Source of the DNA: Phycisphaerales bacterium
Lineage (GTDB): Bacteria > Planctomycetota > Phycisphaerae > Phycisphaerales > SM1A02
Direction of reading: 5' to 3'
Length of the DNA: 33,674 nucleotides
Assembly: GCA_022446945.1 (NCBI GenBank)
Contig: JAKVBW010000001.1
Coordinates: forward strand, 58,338 to 92,011
Below, piece after piece: positions 1 through 9,277 of the stretch. Numbering within the stretch: position 1 is the stretch's first letter; every line of letters begins with the position of its first letter. The notes below the pieces were generated by a model that was not told where the DNA came from, did not search any database, and was given only the letters and a program-made list of their open reading frames with translations. The position numbers and the translations under genes are program-made.

Positions 1-2
1 AT

Positions 3-731
3 CCAGCGATCCCTGCGCCGGTACTCGACCCCCAGGCAGAAGCGGCTTTGGCTTCAATCGAGAAGGCAGCCACCTCGCATTCGGCTTTTTCCGCATCGGT
101 CGCTTATGAATCCAAAGACAACTTGCTTGGTGAAGGGTCACTTCGAACCGGCAGCCTTGTCTATGAAAAATCGACGTGTAAGCCCATGAAACTCGCAGTG
201 TTGTTCCAGTTCCGTAGGGAATTGGTAGGTGATTCCGAAGATGCTTTCGAGTATTTCGACCAAGAGGCCTACATCATTGACGGATCGCGATTCATTGAGC
301 GTGATGATGATGAGAAACTGATCATTACACGTACGCTTGATGGCCCAGCGGACATGCAACTTGGCGGGCGATTTCCGTTGCCCATCGGTCAGAAGCAGGA
401 CGATGTCAACGCACGTTTCATCGTCAGCATGCTGGATGCGCCCCAAACAGACAGTTCATCCAAGGCACATTCCAGAAAGCCCGTCGGTTTGCGTCTCGTA
501 CCAAAGCCAGGGACGCCTGAGGCGGAAGACTGGTCTTCATTTGAACTGTGGTACGACACATCGAACTGGTTGCCGTTCGACGTCAAGGCCATAAAGGCGA
601 ATGGAGATGAGCGACGGATTCGTCTGACGGATCTCAAGACCTATAAATCGCTCCCGGAAAAGCATCTTGCCGTTTTCTCATTGGACCCGCCCGGAGATGG
701 CTGGGTCGTGAAGGATGGCACGACTCAGTGA
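3..731 (+). CDS. LolA-like / outer-membrane lipoprotein carrier-like protein, 5'-truncated by the window edge
   Basis: Frame is open from base 3 (PAIPAPVLDPQAEAALASIEKA...) to the TGA at 729-731. Beta-rich pattern 'GSLVYEKS..MKLAVLFQF' and 'FELWYDTSNWLPFDVKAIKANGDERRIRLTDLKTYKSLPEKHLAVFSLDPP' resembles LolA-fold proteins. Family call is by eye only. Confidence 0.6.
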   Translation, partial: PAIPAPVLDPQAEAALASIEKAATSHSAFSASVAYESKDNLLGEGSLRTGSLVYEKSTCKPMKLAVLFQFRRELVGDSEDAFEYFDQEAYIIDGSRFIERDDDEKLIITRTLDGPADMQLGGRFPLPIGQKQDDVNARFIVSMLDAPQTDSSSKAHSRKPVGLRLVPKPGTPEAEDWSSFELWYDTSNWLPFDVKAIKANGDERRIRLTDLKTYKSLPEKHLAVFSLDPPGDGWVVKDGTTQ

Positions 732-1582
732 GCGTTTCTGCTGGCGTCCTCGCCTTGGATCCGGGACGGTTCCAGCATGCGCCGCATCTCTCGGTCCATC
801 AGCTTGGGGAAGATGTTGCGTAGTGCCGCTGTCATGCGCACAAGATTGCTCGTCCAGACTTCGGGAACAGGCTTGCGAAGGCATTTGACGATGGCGCGGG
901 CAACCTTCTCGGGGGGTTGTCGAAACATCTTCGGCGTATGGTCAAGACCACTGCGGGTGCCTGGTTGACCACTGACGTCTGCAGACACATCAAAGAAGTC
1001 GGTTGTCGTTGTAATGGGGTGCACCGTTGAAACATGGATTCCAGCGGGCGCCAACTCCAGACGCATCGATTGGCAGTAGAGATCTTGAGCCGCCTTCGTT
1101 GCTGCATACGCCGCGTGGTAAGGCGGAGAAAACTTGGAAACACACGAAGCGCACATCATGAGGTGGCCACCGGAATTCTCGCGGATCATGTGCGTTGCTG
1201 CTTCTGACAGGAGATGATGCGCAGCGAAGAAATTGACTTCGAATATGTCGCGCAGTTCCTGACTGGTTGTGAGGTGAGCCGCTCGATCGAGTCCGCGTCC
1301 TGCATTTGCAAAGACGGCCCAAGGTTGGCCGTATGCCTGATGACAATGCTGAATCAAATGAGCCGCATGATCCGCTTCAGTGACATCCCCTGGGCAAGCA
1401 GAGGCTTCCCCTCCCGATTCCTGAATACGGCTGACAACGGCGTGGAGCATGTCGGCTCGACGCCCCGCGACGACAACAGGCATGCCAACGCCTGCGCATG
1501 CGATTGCAGTCGCTTCCCCAATGCCGCTCCCACCACCAGTGATGATGATCGGGCGGCCTGCGAGTTCAATGCGTGCTGCCAT
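725..1582 (-). CDS. Short-chain dehydrogenase/reductase (SDR)
   Basis: IIITGGGSGIGEA (TGxxxGxG), FANAGRG (NAG-like) and YHAAYAATKAA (YxxxK). ATG at 1580-1582 (MAARIELAGRP...) fits better than the longer ORF start. 1-nt gap after the upstream carboxylase gene. Confidence 0.92.
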   Translation of the reverse strand: MAARIELAGRPIIITGGGSGIGEATAIACAGVGMPVVVAGRRADMLHAVVSRIQESGGEASACPGDVTEADHAAHLIQHCHQAYGQPWAVFANAGRGLDRAAHLTTSQELRDIFEVNFFAAHHLLSEAATHMIRENSGGHLMMCASCVSKFSPPYHAAYAATKAAQDLYCQSMRLELAPAGIHVSTVHPITTTTDFFDVSADVSGQPGTRSGLDHTPKMFRQPPEKVARAIVKCLRKPVPEVWTSNLVRMTAALRNIFPKLMDREMRRMLEPSRIQGEDASRNAH

Positions 1583-1583
1583 T

Positions 1584-3221
1584 TCAGGTCTGGAGAACAC
1601 CGGTCTTGAAGTTCCCCTCCACAGGGAACGTCGATGCGATCTGCAGCGCAGCTGCGAGTTCACTTCTAGTCTCATGAGGCTCGATGATTCTGTCTATCCA
1701 GCCCCGCGCAGCGCCGTAACGGATGTCCTGTTGTTCGTTGTAGGAGTCGGTGATGGCATCCAGAAGATTTTGCCGTTCTGCGTCATCGATTTCTTCTCCT
1801 CGTCGCTTCCTTGCAGCAAGATCGATTTGAAGAAGAGTATTGGCCGCACTCTGTGCACTCATGACGGCGCAACGACTGCCAGGCCACGCCAACGTCAGGA
1901 AGGGATCGAATGCGCGTCCGCACATGGCGTAGTTTCCCGCACCGTAAGAACCACCAGTGATGAGGCTGATCTTGGGAACAATGCAGTTGCTCATGGCATT
2001 GACCATCTTCGCGCCGCTTCGAATGATTCCCGATTGTTCGCTGTCCCGTCCGACCATGAATCCGGTTGTGTCATGCATGAAAATGATCGGCAGGTGCATC
2101 TGATTGCAATCCATGATGAAACGGGCGGCTTTGTCGGCACTTTCGACATAGATGACCGATGGCATGTTCGTCGAATGCGTGGGTCCATCCTTGTCACCGG
2201 GCATCACGCGATCGGTCAGTTTGCGTTGATTGGCGACGATTCCACATGGCCGCCCATCAATGCGTGCATAACCGCAAACGAGCGAGCCTCCAAATTCTGC
2301 GCGGTACTCGCTCCAAGAGTCCGCATCAACGATGCACTCGATCAGATTGACAACGTCGTATTGGGTGCGTGGATCACTTGAGTAGATGTCGTATACCCGG
2401 TCAGGCTCCGCGATCGGTGGGGCAGATTCAATCGCAGCGTCCTGCATCGGAGGCGTTTTCATGTCACCCATCATGAGATTTCGAAGCCGTTTCAGACAAG
2501 CCTCGTCATCCGGTTCCCGGAAGTCAACCGTTCCAGAGATGGAGGCGTGCATTTCTGCGCCTCCAAGATCTTCGCTGTCGACGACTTGACCGATGGCCGC
2601 TTTCACGAGTGCTGGTCCAGCGAGATAGAGTCCGCTTCCCTCCGTCATTAGAAGGGTGTCGCACAAGACAGGCAGATAGCCGCCACCCGCAACGCAGTTG
2701 CCCATGATGGCCGCGACTTGCGGAATGCCTGCCGCAGAAATCACGGCGTTGTTGCGGAAGATCCTTCCAAAATCATCAGTGTCCGGGAAGACATCCTCCT
2801 GCAGCGGGAGAAAGACACCTGCGGAATCGACGAGATAGATCAATGGGAGTCTGGCGCGTTCGGCGATCGTCTGCGCGCGAATGATCTTCTTGCAGGTCAT
2901 GGGGAAGAATGCACCAGCCTTCACGGTGGCATCATTCGCAATGATCATGCTGAGGCGTCCACCTACAGGCGCAATGGTCGTTACGACCGATGCGCCCGGC
3001 GCGCCTCCGTACTCCTGATACATGTCCCAAGCGGCGAAGAGTCCGCATTCGAATGAATGACCACCAGGATCAATCAGTTTCTCGATGCGCTCTCGAGCAG
3101 TCAGACGTCCATGTCGGTGCTGTCGCTCGATGCCTTTGTCGCCACCACCAAGACGAATTGTGGCAGCCGTTTCGACGAAGTCGGTGGTTGCGGTTCGTAG
3201 ATCGGGTGATGGCGTACTCAT
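1584..3221 (-). CDS. Acyl-CoA carboxylase carboxyltransferase (beta) subunit, methylcrotonyl/propionyl-CoA carboxylase type
   Basis: 545 aa; 'RLTARERIEKLIDPG', 'DSAGVFLPLQEDVFPD', 'GNCVAGGGYLPVLCD', 'FMVGRDSEQSGIIRSGAKMVNA', 'TGGSYGAGNYAMCGRAFDP' are typical of the carboxyl transferase family. Confidence 0.93.
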   Translation of the reverse strand: MSTPSPDLRTATTDFVETAATIRLGGGDKGIERQHRHGRLTARERIEKLIDPGGHSFECGLFAAWDMYQEYGGAPGASVVTTIAPVGGRLSMIIANDATVKAGAFFPMTCKKIIRAQTIAERARLPLIYLVDSAGVFLPLQEDVFPDTDDFGRIFRNNAVISAAGIPQVAAIMGNCVAGGGYLPVLCDTLLMTEGSGLYLAGPALVKAAIGQVVDSEDLGGAEMHASISGTVDFREPDDEACLKRLRNLMMGDMKTPPMQDAAIESAPPIAEPDRVYDIYSSDPRTQYDVVNLIECIVDADSWSEYRAEFGGSLVCGYARIDGRPCGIVANQRKLTDRVMPGDKDGPTHSTNMPSVIYVESADKAARFIMDCNQMHLPIIFMHDTTGFMVGRDSEQSGIIRSGAKMVNAMSNCIVPKISLITGGSYGAGNYAMCGRAFDPFLTLAWPGSRCAVMSAQSAANTLLQIDLAARKRRGEEIDDAERQNLLDAITDSYNEQQDIRYGAARGWIDRIIEPHETRSELAAALQIASTFPVEGNFKTGVLQT

Positions 3222-3248
3222 GCCGGTTCAGGATAACAGGGGCGGCTT

Positions 3249-4514
3249 CTACTTCCGCCGGATCTGCAACCGGGTGATGTGTGTGGGCTCAGCGGCAAGC
3301 ACCGTGAACTCAAGAGAGTCCTCTTCCAGAACTTCGCCTGATTCTGGGACGCGGCCAGCACGTGCGGTGAACCATCCAGCGACAGTGTCGTATTCATCAT
3401 CTTCAGGAAGTGTGGCTTCCAGCATCTCATTGAAATCGTCGATGTGAAATCGACCATCGACTTCCCATGTGTCATCTGAGATCAAGATCAGTTCCGGCTC
3501 ATCATCTTCGTCGTCGGATTCATGTTCGTCGTAGATTTCTCCGACGATCTCCTCGAGCACATCTTCGATCGTTGCCAGTCCTGCTGTTCCACCGTATTCA
3601 TCGACAACGATCGCCATGTGTACTTCGGCTCTCTGGAAGTCACCCAGAAGATCCGCTACCGGTTTCGTGTCGGGGACAACAATGGGACGTCGCAAAAGCG
3701 GTCTAAGTTCGAAATGTGATGCGTCTTCGCCCAGGAACGGGATCAAATCCTTGACATAAAGAATGCCGGCAATGTGATCCAGATCATCTTCAAATACGGG
3801 TATGCGTGAATGCCCCGCTTCGAGAATGAACGTTCGGATTTCAGAGAGATTGTTCGTCAGTTCGATGCCTTCGATTTCAGTGCGAGGTGTCATGACTTCA
3901 CCCACGTCAGTGGTTGTAAAGTCGACGACATTTTCAAGCAGCGTTGCGGCACGTTCGGCTAACTCACCTTCTCTCTGTTTGGCTTCGATGCTGCGCAGCA
4001 ATTCCGCTTCGGCTTCTCCAGTGCGGCCGTTCTTATGAAGGTGTGCGCCACTGAGTCTGCGGACGATTTCCGCGAGGATGCGTGAGGGCAGATGCACCAG
4101 TGGCGATAAGGCAGCGGAAAGTCGTACGACGGGAAGCGAGGCATGTAGAAGTGGCTCACCAGACCATTTGGCGATTGCGGGGGCAAGGATGGTGCCCGAA
4201 ATCCAGACCAGTCCGACTGCAGCGATGCCTGCGCCGATCATGCGACCAGACCAATGACTAACAGCCGACGGGTCCCAGCCTGCTGTAGCACCGAACCAGA
4301 TCCCCAGAAAGACCATGATCAACGTGATGCGAATCAGGGCTAGCAGATCGGCAGCCGATTCCAGTCGAGGTTCCAGCCGTGAGCGGAGTGTGTGCCGTTC
4401 CTGTCGTTCGAGGGAGGCAATCAGTGCTGCCTTCGCACCATTACGCAAGGAGAGCTCGATCGCGCCGATCCATATGCTGAACGCCAGGACGATGAGTGAG
4501 GCAGCCGTAATCAT
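3249..4514 (-). CDS. CNNM/CorC-HlyC-like membrane protein (N-terminal TM region, CBS pair, CorC_HlyC domain)
   Basis: 'VGEVMTPRTEIEGIE...GHSRIPVFEDDLDHIAGILYVKDLIPFL', 'MAIVVDEYGGTAGLATIEDVLEEIVGEIYDE' and C-terminal '..DDWEVDGRFHIDDFNEML'-type domain. ATGA overlap with upstream ybeY at 4511-4514. Confidence 0.93.
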   Translation of the reverse strand: MITAASLIVLAFSIWIGAIELSLRNGAKAALIASLERQERHTLRSRLEPRLESAADLLALIRITLIMVFLGIWFGATAGWDPSAVSHWSGRMIGAGIAAVGLVWISGTILAPAIAKWSGEPLLHASLPVVRLSAALSPLVHLPSRILAEIVRRLSGAHLHKNGRTGEAEAELLRSIEAKQREGELAERAATLLENVVDFTTTDVGEVMTPRTEIEGIELTNNLSEIRTFILEAGHSRIPVFEDDLDHIAGILYVKDLIPFLGEDASHFELRPLLRRPIVVPDTKPVADLLGDFQRAEVHMAIVVDEYGGTAGLATIEDVLEEIVGEIYDEHESDDEDDEPELILISDDTWEVDGRFHIDDFNEMLEATLPEDDEYDTVAGWFTARAGRVPESGEVLEEDSLEFTVLAAEPTHITRLQIRRK

Positions 4515-5074
4515 GATGCGGCTTCCTCGGATCCAAACACAGCGGGATGGCCCATTGCAGCAAGCAGCCTGTCCTCTTCGTGATGCATGGCAAGCGATTC
4601 TTCTTCAGTGCTGTCGTTGAATCCGCAACAATGAAGCAGCCCGTGAAGGATGTAGAGAAGTAACTCAGCTTGCGCATCATGCTTGCGTGTGGATGCTGCT
4701 CGGGCGGCTTCGTCGACGCAGACCGCAAGATCGACTTCCAGTGGACCATCGACGGCATGCTCGAAAGTGATGACATCGGTTGTCGAATTGATGCCGTGCC
4801 ATTGGGCATGGAGTTCGATCATTTCAGCATCGTGAACAAACCGGACACTCACGCGAGCGACAGATCTCGGGAGCAATGGCAGCACATTCTGAGTCGCTGT
4901 CTGCAATGCGGACAACCACGGCCCAGCGGCGACACCGTTTCCAGGGACAAGTTCAATCGTATGGGGGGCGGGGCGATCGGCCGGTTCAGGGGGGCCGTCG
5001 CCCTCGGCCGATGAGCCGGGCTCTTCCCGTTCGCCACAGTCATGGGTGGACCGCGGCATACAGTCAGTGTTCAT
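4511..5074 (-). CDS. ybeY: Endoribonuclease YbeY / rRNA maturation factor
   Basis: 'NSTTDVITFEHA' and metal-binding 'LLYILHGLLHCCGFNDSTEEESLAMHHEEDRLL'. Confidence 0.88.
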   Translation of the reverse strand: MNTDCMPRSTHDCGEREEPGSSAEGDGPPEPADRPAPHTIELVPGNGVAAGPWLSALQTATQNVLPLLPRSVARVSVRFVHDAEMIELHAQWHGINSTTDVITFEHAVDGPLEVDLAVCVDEAARAASTRKHDAQAELLLYILHGLLHCCGFNDSTEEESLAMHHEEDRLLAAMGHPAVFGSEEAAS

Positions 5075-5162
5075 GGTCGTCTTGATGACCCCTTCCAGGG
5101 GTCGATCCTCCTCAAATCACGCTCCAGCGTAGCGAACTCACAGCGAGGCGGCCAGAACTCAC

Positions 5163-6506
5163 CTAGGAGACGGCTGCAACACTGGGAGAAGCGGCGATTC
5201 GAGCCTCAAATTCGGCTCTGAACTTCTTGACGATGGTGCTCACAGCCCAGTTGGTGCCATCTGCGAGCCCGCAGATCGTCGTCCCAGGCATCGAGCCCAT
5301 GGCACCGGCGACTTCAGTCAAGAGCTCGAGATCGGACGCTCTTCCATAACCCTGTTCGATCTTCACAAGCAGTTTGTAGACCCACTGGGAGCCTTCTCTG
5401 CAGGGGGTGCACTGCCCACAAGACTCATTCTTGAAGAAGCGGGCAATGTTGCGGGCCACCATCACCATGTCGGTGCCATCGTCGAACATGGTTGGGCACG
5501 CCGTTCCCAGGCCCATGATGGCGTACTTCTGGCCGATATCAAAATCGAGTTCAGCGCCGTACTCGTTCTGATCCAAGATGCCCATGCTGACGCCGCCAGG
5601 TATGCAGCCTTTGTAGGCGCGACCGCCTTTGATCCCGCCGCAGTAGTTCTCGTCCTCGATCAGATCCCGAAGTGGCACACCGAGCCCCACTTCATAGACG
5701 CCAGGCCGCACGACATGGCCCGAGACTCCCACAAGTTTGGTGCCATAGGAGGGCGCTTGGCCGATGGTTGATTCGCAGCCCATGCCCTTCCACCATTCCG
5801 CACCCCGCTCGACGATGTGCGGCACTGCAGCAAGCGTTTCGACGTTGTTCACAATGGTGGGTCGGCCAAACAGACCCTCAACTGCCGGGAAAGGCGGTTT
5901 CAGGCGTGGCCACCCACGCTTGCCTTCAACAGCTTCCAGAAGTGCTGTTTCTTCACCACAGATGTATGCGCCTGCTCCACGGTGGAGATGACATTCCACC
6001 GCAAAGTTTGTCGCACCTTTCATCAACCCTTGTGAACCGAAGATGCCCATTTCGTAGGCTTCCCGGATGGCCTGTTCCATGACACGTGCTTGATGTCGAT
6101 ACTCACCACGAATGAAGAAATACGCGGTGTCCAGCCTGCATGCCCAGCACGCGATCGCAATGCCTTCAAGCACCTGATGGGGGTCATAATCCACAAGCAA
6201 TCGATCTTTGAATGTGCCCGGTTCTGCTTCATCGCAATTGATCGCGAGATAACGCCTGCCTCCATCCGGTTCAGGAAGGAATCCCCATTTGACGCCGCAG
6301 GGGAAGCCAGCGCCACCGCGACCTCGCAGTTCTGCATTCTTGATCAATTCGACAAGATCACTCGGATCCATCTCGATGGCACGGCGCAAGGCTTCGTAGC
6401 CACCGGTTTGAAGATATTCCTCACCAGTAATGACAGTCCTTCCCGCGGGGTCCGACCAAGGCCAGGTCGGTATGCGTTGGGTCATGACAGGTTCGGTCAG
6501 AAACAT
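5163..6506 (-). CDS. nuoF: NADH-quinone oxidoreductase subunit F
   Basis: 'LRGRGGAGFPCGVKWGFLP' (FMN/NADH site), 'YICGEETALLEAVEGKRGWPRLKPPFPA' and 4Fe-4S 'ESCGQCTPCREGSQW'. Confidence 0.97.
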   Translation of the reverse strand: MFLTEPVMTQRIPTWPWSDPAGRTVITGEEYLQTGGYEALRRAIEMDPSDLVELIKNAELRGRGGAGFPCGVKWGFLPEPDGGRRYLAINCDEAEPGTFKDRLLVDYDPHQVLEGIAIACWACRLDTAYFFIRGEYRHQARVMEQAIREAYEMGIFGSQGLMKGATNFAVECHLHRGAGAYICGEETALLEAVEGKRGWPRLKPPFPAVEGLFGRPTIVNNVETLAAVPHIVERGAEWWKGMGCESTIGQAPSYGTKLVGVSGHVVRPGVYEVGLGVPLRDLIEDENYCGGIKGGRAYKGCIPGGVSMGILDQNEYGAELDFDIGQKYAIMGLGTACPTMFDDGTDMVMVARNIARFFKNESCGQCTPCREGSQWVYKLLVKIEQGYGRASDLELLTEVAGAMGSMPGTTICGLADGTNWAVSTIVKKFRAEFEARIAASPSVAAVS

Positions 6507-6508
6507 GA

Positions 6509-6712
6509 TCAGGCGTCCTCAGTCTTGTTATGTGAGGGGATTTCGATTTCATCGACGACCGTTCTTCGCAAGGTAATGCCGTCTTCAGTCTTCTCTTCAA
6601 CTTGTCTGCCGATCTCTTGTCGGGACGGATCCACAGGGGTCTTGATCCCTCGGACGATATGGCCGGCGAACTCACCAAGGCAACGCATCAATGACTTCCG
6701 TTCCTCGGCCAT
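6509..6712 (-). CDS. Small (67 aa) conserved-looking protein of unknown function, translationally coupled between nuoE and nuoF
   Basis: MAEERKSLMRCLGEFAGHIVRGIKTPVDPSRQEIGRQVEEKTEDGITLRRTVVDEIEIPSHNKTEDA. Start ATG (6710-6712) overlaps the nuoE stop as ATGA; stop lies just upstream of the nuoF start. Confidence 0.75.
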   Translation of the reverse strand: MAEERKSLMRCLGEFAGHIVRGIKTPVDPSRQEIGRQVEEKTEDGITLRRTVVDEIEIPSHNKTEDA

Positions 6713-7239
6713 CAGCGGCTCAGCCGATCAATGATCTTGTCGATGGCGGTAATGGTGAGGTCATCATGCCGATCGTCGTCTACCAGCGCGCACGGCGCGG
6801 TGTCACAGGAACCAAGGCATTCCAGCGCGAGAAGAGTGAATCGCCCATCTTTCGTGGTCTCGTGGGGTTCAATGTCTAGGCGATTTCGAACATGATCAAT
6901 GATCGCTTGGTGCCCACAAGCCTCGCAAGCAATCGATTGGCAAATCGCGATCACATGCTCACCGATCGGACGCGTGTGAAACTCTTCGTAGAAGGTTGCA
7001 GTGTCCATCACCTGTGAAGCGTCAATATCTAGGAAATCTGCGACTTCCTCCATTGCCTGCGGCGGTATCCAGCCATACGTATGTTGGACATCGTGAAGGA
7101 TCGGCATGAGCGCTGCCAGCCGCGTTTCGTATCGGGGAAGAATCTCAGCGCGATAGCGCTCGATTGTCTGACTGCACAAGTAGGGCTCTTCCCTGCGAGG
7201 GATCTGCATGGTCGCGGATGGTTTGACGGTCCAGGCCAT
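6712..7239 (-). CDS. nuoE: NADH-quinone oxidoreductase subunit E (24 kDa, 2Fe-2S)
   Basis: 'PILHDVQHTYGWIPPQAMEEVADFLDI', 'ATFYEEFHTRPIGEHVIAICQSIACEACG', 'LECLGSCDTAPCALVDDD' (2Fe-2S cysteines). ATG at 7237-7239, 11 nt after the nuoD stop. Confidence 0.95.
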   Translation of the reverse strand: MAWTVKPSATMQIPRREEPYLCSQTIERYRAEILPRYETRLAALMPILHDVQHTYGWIPPQAMEEVADFLDIDASQVMDTATFYEEFHTRPIGEHVIAICQSIACEACGHQAIIDHVRNRLDIEPHETTKDGRFTLLALECLGSCDTAPCALVDDDRHDDLTITAIDKIIDRLSR

Positions 7240-7250
7240 CTTGGCGGCTC

Positions 7251-8540
7251 CTACCGGTCCAGTTCCGCGGCGATCACATTGATCGATCCGAGGATCGCAA
7301 CAAAATCGGCGAGTTGATGCCCTTCCAATTGTCGGGCAAAACTCTGATAGTTGATGAAGGATGGGGCGCGAACCCCGACTCTCCAAGGGGTGGGTCCACC
7401 ATCGGCGACGATAAAGAAACCGTATTCCCCATTTGGCGCTTCCATCGCAGCGTAGATTTCTCCCACCGGCGCTTCAAATCCCCGGTTGTCCATGATGAGT
7501 TCGAAGTGTTGAATGGTGGATTCGATCGATCCATAGACATCACCCTTCGGTGGCAGAACCGCCTTCCCCTCTGGATCGGCATTGATGGGTCCGTCAGGGA
7601 TGCGATCAATCAGTTGGTTGATGATCCTCGCCGACTGTTTGATTTCCTCGAGTCGCACCAGATATCTGCAGAGGCAGTCACCATCCTGAGCAATCGGGAC
7701 GTCGAACTCGACGGCGGAAGCGCCATTGCCGTCCCAGTTGTCGGCGTAGCAGAGATTCGGATCATCTTTCCGCAGATCTCGGGCGACACCGGATGCGCGG
7801 GCAAGTGGTCCAGTCAGGGACCAGGCGGTCACTTCTTCGGCGCTCATGACACCGATGCCTTTGACGCGGTCAATGAAGATCCGATTACGGTTGAGAAGCG
7901 TCTCGATATCGGTGATGGCCTTGGGCAAGCGCACATCGAGAAAGTTGTGGATCATCTTGCGAAAGATGTCCATGTCTGGGATGTCATGAGCGACACCACC
8001 AACACGGGTGTAGTCGGGATGGAACCGCTGCCCCGTGAGGAAATCCATGATGTCGTAAATGAATTCTCGTTCGTTGAATCCATAGAGAAATCCAGTGAAT
8101 GCACCAAGGTCCAGCGCAGCTGCACCCACACAGAGCAAGTGGCCTTGAATCCGGCCCAGTTCCATCAGGATGGTGCGGAGAACCTTGCATCTGGGCGTGA
8201 GTTCGATATCGAAGAGTTTTTCGACGGCGTTATGCCAGATGATGTCGTTACAGATGGGACCCACATAGTCCATGCGACTCGCGGTGCACACGAATTGGTT
8301 GTAGGTGTGGTGCTCGCCGAGTTTTTCAAAGCCGCTATGGAGATAGCCAACATGCGGTGTTGCCCTGACAACACGCTCGCCGTCAAGTTCGAGCACGACC
8401 CGTAGGGTGGTATGCGTTGCGGGGTGCTGAGGGCCGAAATTCAGCACCCACCGATCACCGGCGTCGGGCCGATCTGCGAGATATTCGACGTCATCGACAT
8501 CGACATCCCAGGGCTCTGCGGGTGTGAGTGTGTAGGGCAT
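7251..8540 (-). CDS. nuoD: NADH-quinone oxidoreductase subunit D (49 kDa)
   Basis: 'LNFGPQHPATHTTLRVVLELDGERVVRATPHVGYLHSGFEKLGEHHTYNQ', 'DRMDYVGP'-type segment (SRMDYVGPICND) and C-terminal 'ILGSINVIAAELDR'. Confidence 0.97.
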   Translation of the reverse strand: MPYTLTPAEPWDVDVDDVEYLADRPDAGDRWVLNFGPQHPATHTTLRVVLELDGERVVRATPHVGYLHSGFEKLGEHHTYNQFVCTASRMDYVGPICNDIIWHNAVEKLFDIELTPRCKVLRTILMELGRIQGHLLCVGAAALDLGAFTGFLYGFNEREFIYDIMDFLTGQRFHPDYTRVGGVAHDIPDMDIFRKMIHNFLDVRLPKAITDIETLLNRNRIFIDRVKGIGVMSAEEVTAWSLTGPLARASGVARDLRKDDPNLCYADNWDGNGASAVEFDVPIAQDGDCLCRYLVRLEEIKQSARIINQLIDRIPDGPINADPEGKAVLPPKGDVYGSIESTIQHFELIMDNRGFEAPVGEIYAAMEAPNGEYGFFIVADGGPTPWRVGVRAPSFINYQSFARQLEGHQLADFVAILGSINVIAAELDR

Positions 8541-8572
8541 GGGGCTCGAATGCTCCAGTTTCAGAGCCGAGC

Positions 8573-8578
8573 AGTATA
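8573..8578 (-). promoter_or_regulatory. Possible -10 element (TATACT on minus strand) upstream of nuoD
   Basis: Minus strand reads CGGCTTTATACTGCTCGG in the 63-bp gap upstream of nuoD. No convincing -35 at 16-18 bp. Confidence 0.2.
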
Positions 8579-8603
8579 AAGCCGGGACCTGGTGCTGATG
8601 GCC

Positions 8604-9179
8604 TTAATTCATGGCAGGGCGAGGATCCGCCTGGGCCGGTTGGATGGGCAGATAGATCTGCCGGCACTTCCTCAGTCGCCAGAAATTGCCTGAGAAATCG
8701 ATGCAGTCGACGCCGTTCATTCCGCACGAGCCCTTCCCGCAGGGCAAGACCACATCATCCAGACCGCAGATGCACTCGCAGGCACAGCGGTGGGTGAATC
8801 GCAGTGTTGCGGGGTCTCCTACCCAGAGCGTGTCTCCGCCTGAAATGACAAGGACCTCACCAGCCGTCGTCAGGATGAAGATTTCAGTCTGCCCTTCATT
8901 CTTCAGTGCGCCGCGCACGATGCGATCCCCGGTGCCGATCCGGCCAGATTCAAGGATCTGGTCTCCGTTCCAGACTGCAGACACGCTTCTGAGAGGGGGC
9001 GAAAGTGCTGACTTGCGGGTCGGCGATGCATGCCACGCCAAGACGATGTCGATGGGATCTTCGTGGATGTGATGAATGATGATGGGCGGCGCGGAAATGG
9101 AGGCCCGTTCGGGCGTCTCACCCATCGGGACAGATGATTCGATCAGCACACATGCAACAAACAAGACGCACGTCAACAT
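8604..9179 (-). CDS. Exported protein with a C-terminal cysteine cluster, function unknown
   Basis: ATG at 9177-9179 with upstream AAAGGAA. Signal-peptide-like MLTCVLFVACVLIESSVPMG. Cys cluster 'RCACECICGLDDVVLPCGKGSCGMNGVDC'. Confidence 0.65.
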   Translation of the reverse strand: MLTCVLFVACVLIESSVPMGETPERASISAPPIIIHHIHEDPIDIVLAWHASPTRKSALSPPLRSVSAVWNGDQILESGRIGTGDRIVRGALKNEGQTEIFILTTAGEVLVISGGDTLWVGDPATLRFTHRCACECICGLDDVVLPCGKGSCGMNGVDCIDFSGNFWRLRKCRQIYLPIQPAQADPRPAMN

Positions 9180-9277
9180 GGGCGTTCCTTTCACATTGGT
9201 ACGGGGGTATCACCGCAAGGTGTGACGGTAGTGGACGCACAAGATGTGATTCAGCAGCACTGCCAAAAGGCCGCCGG

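Noticed and set aside
1449-2381. 310-aa plus-strand ORF antisense to the carboxyltransferase/SDR genes
   Set aside because: Overlaps two confidently assigned genes on the other strand; low-complexity-like translation without family features.
5087-5103. Hairpin GACCCC-TTCCA-GGGGTC between nuoF and ybeY
   Set aside because: 6-bp stem without a T-tract in either direction; not strong enough for a terminator or regulatory claim.
7314-8405. 363-aa plus-strand ORF antisense to nuoD
   Set aside because: Shadow ORF opposite a highly conserved gene; translation has no recognisable domain or plausible independent RBS context.
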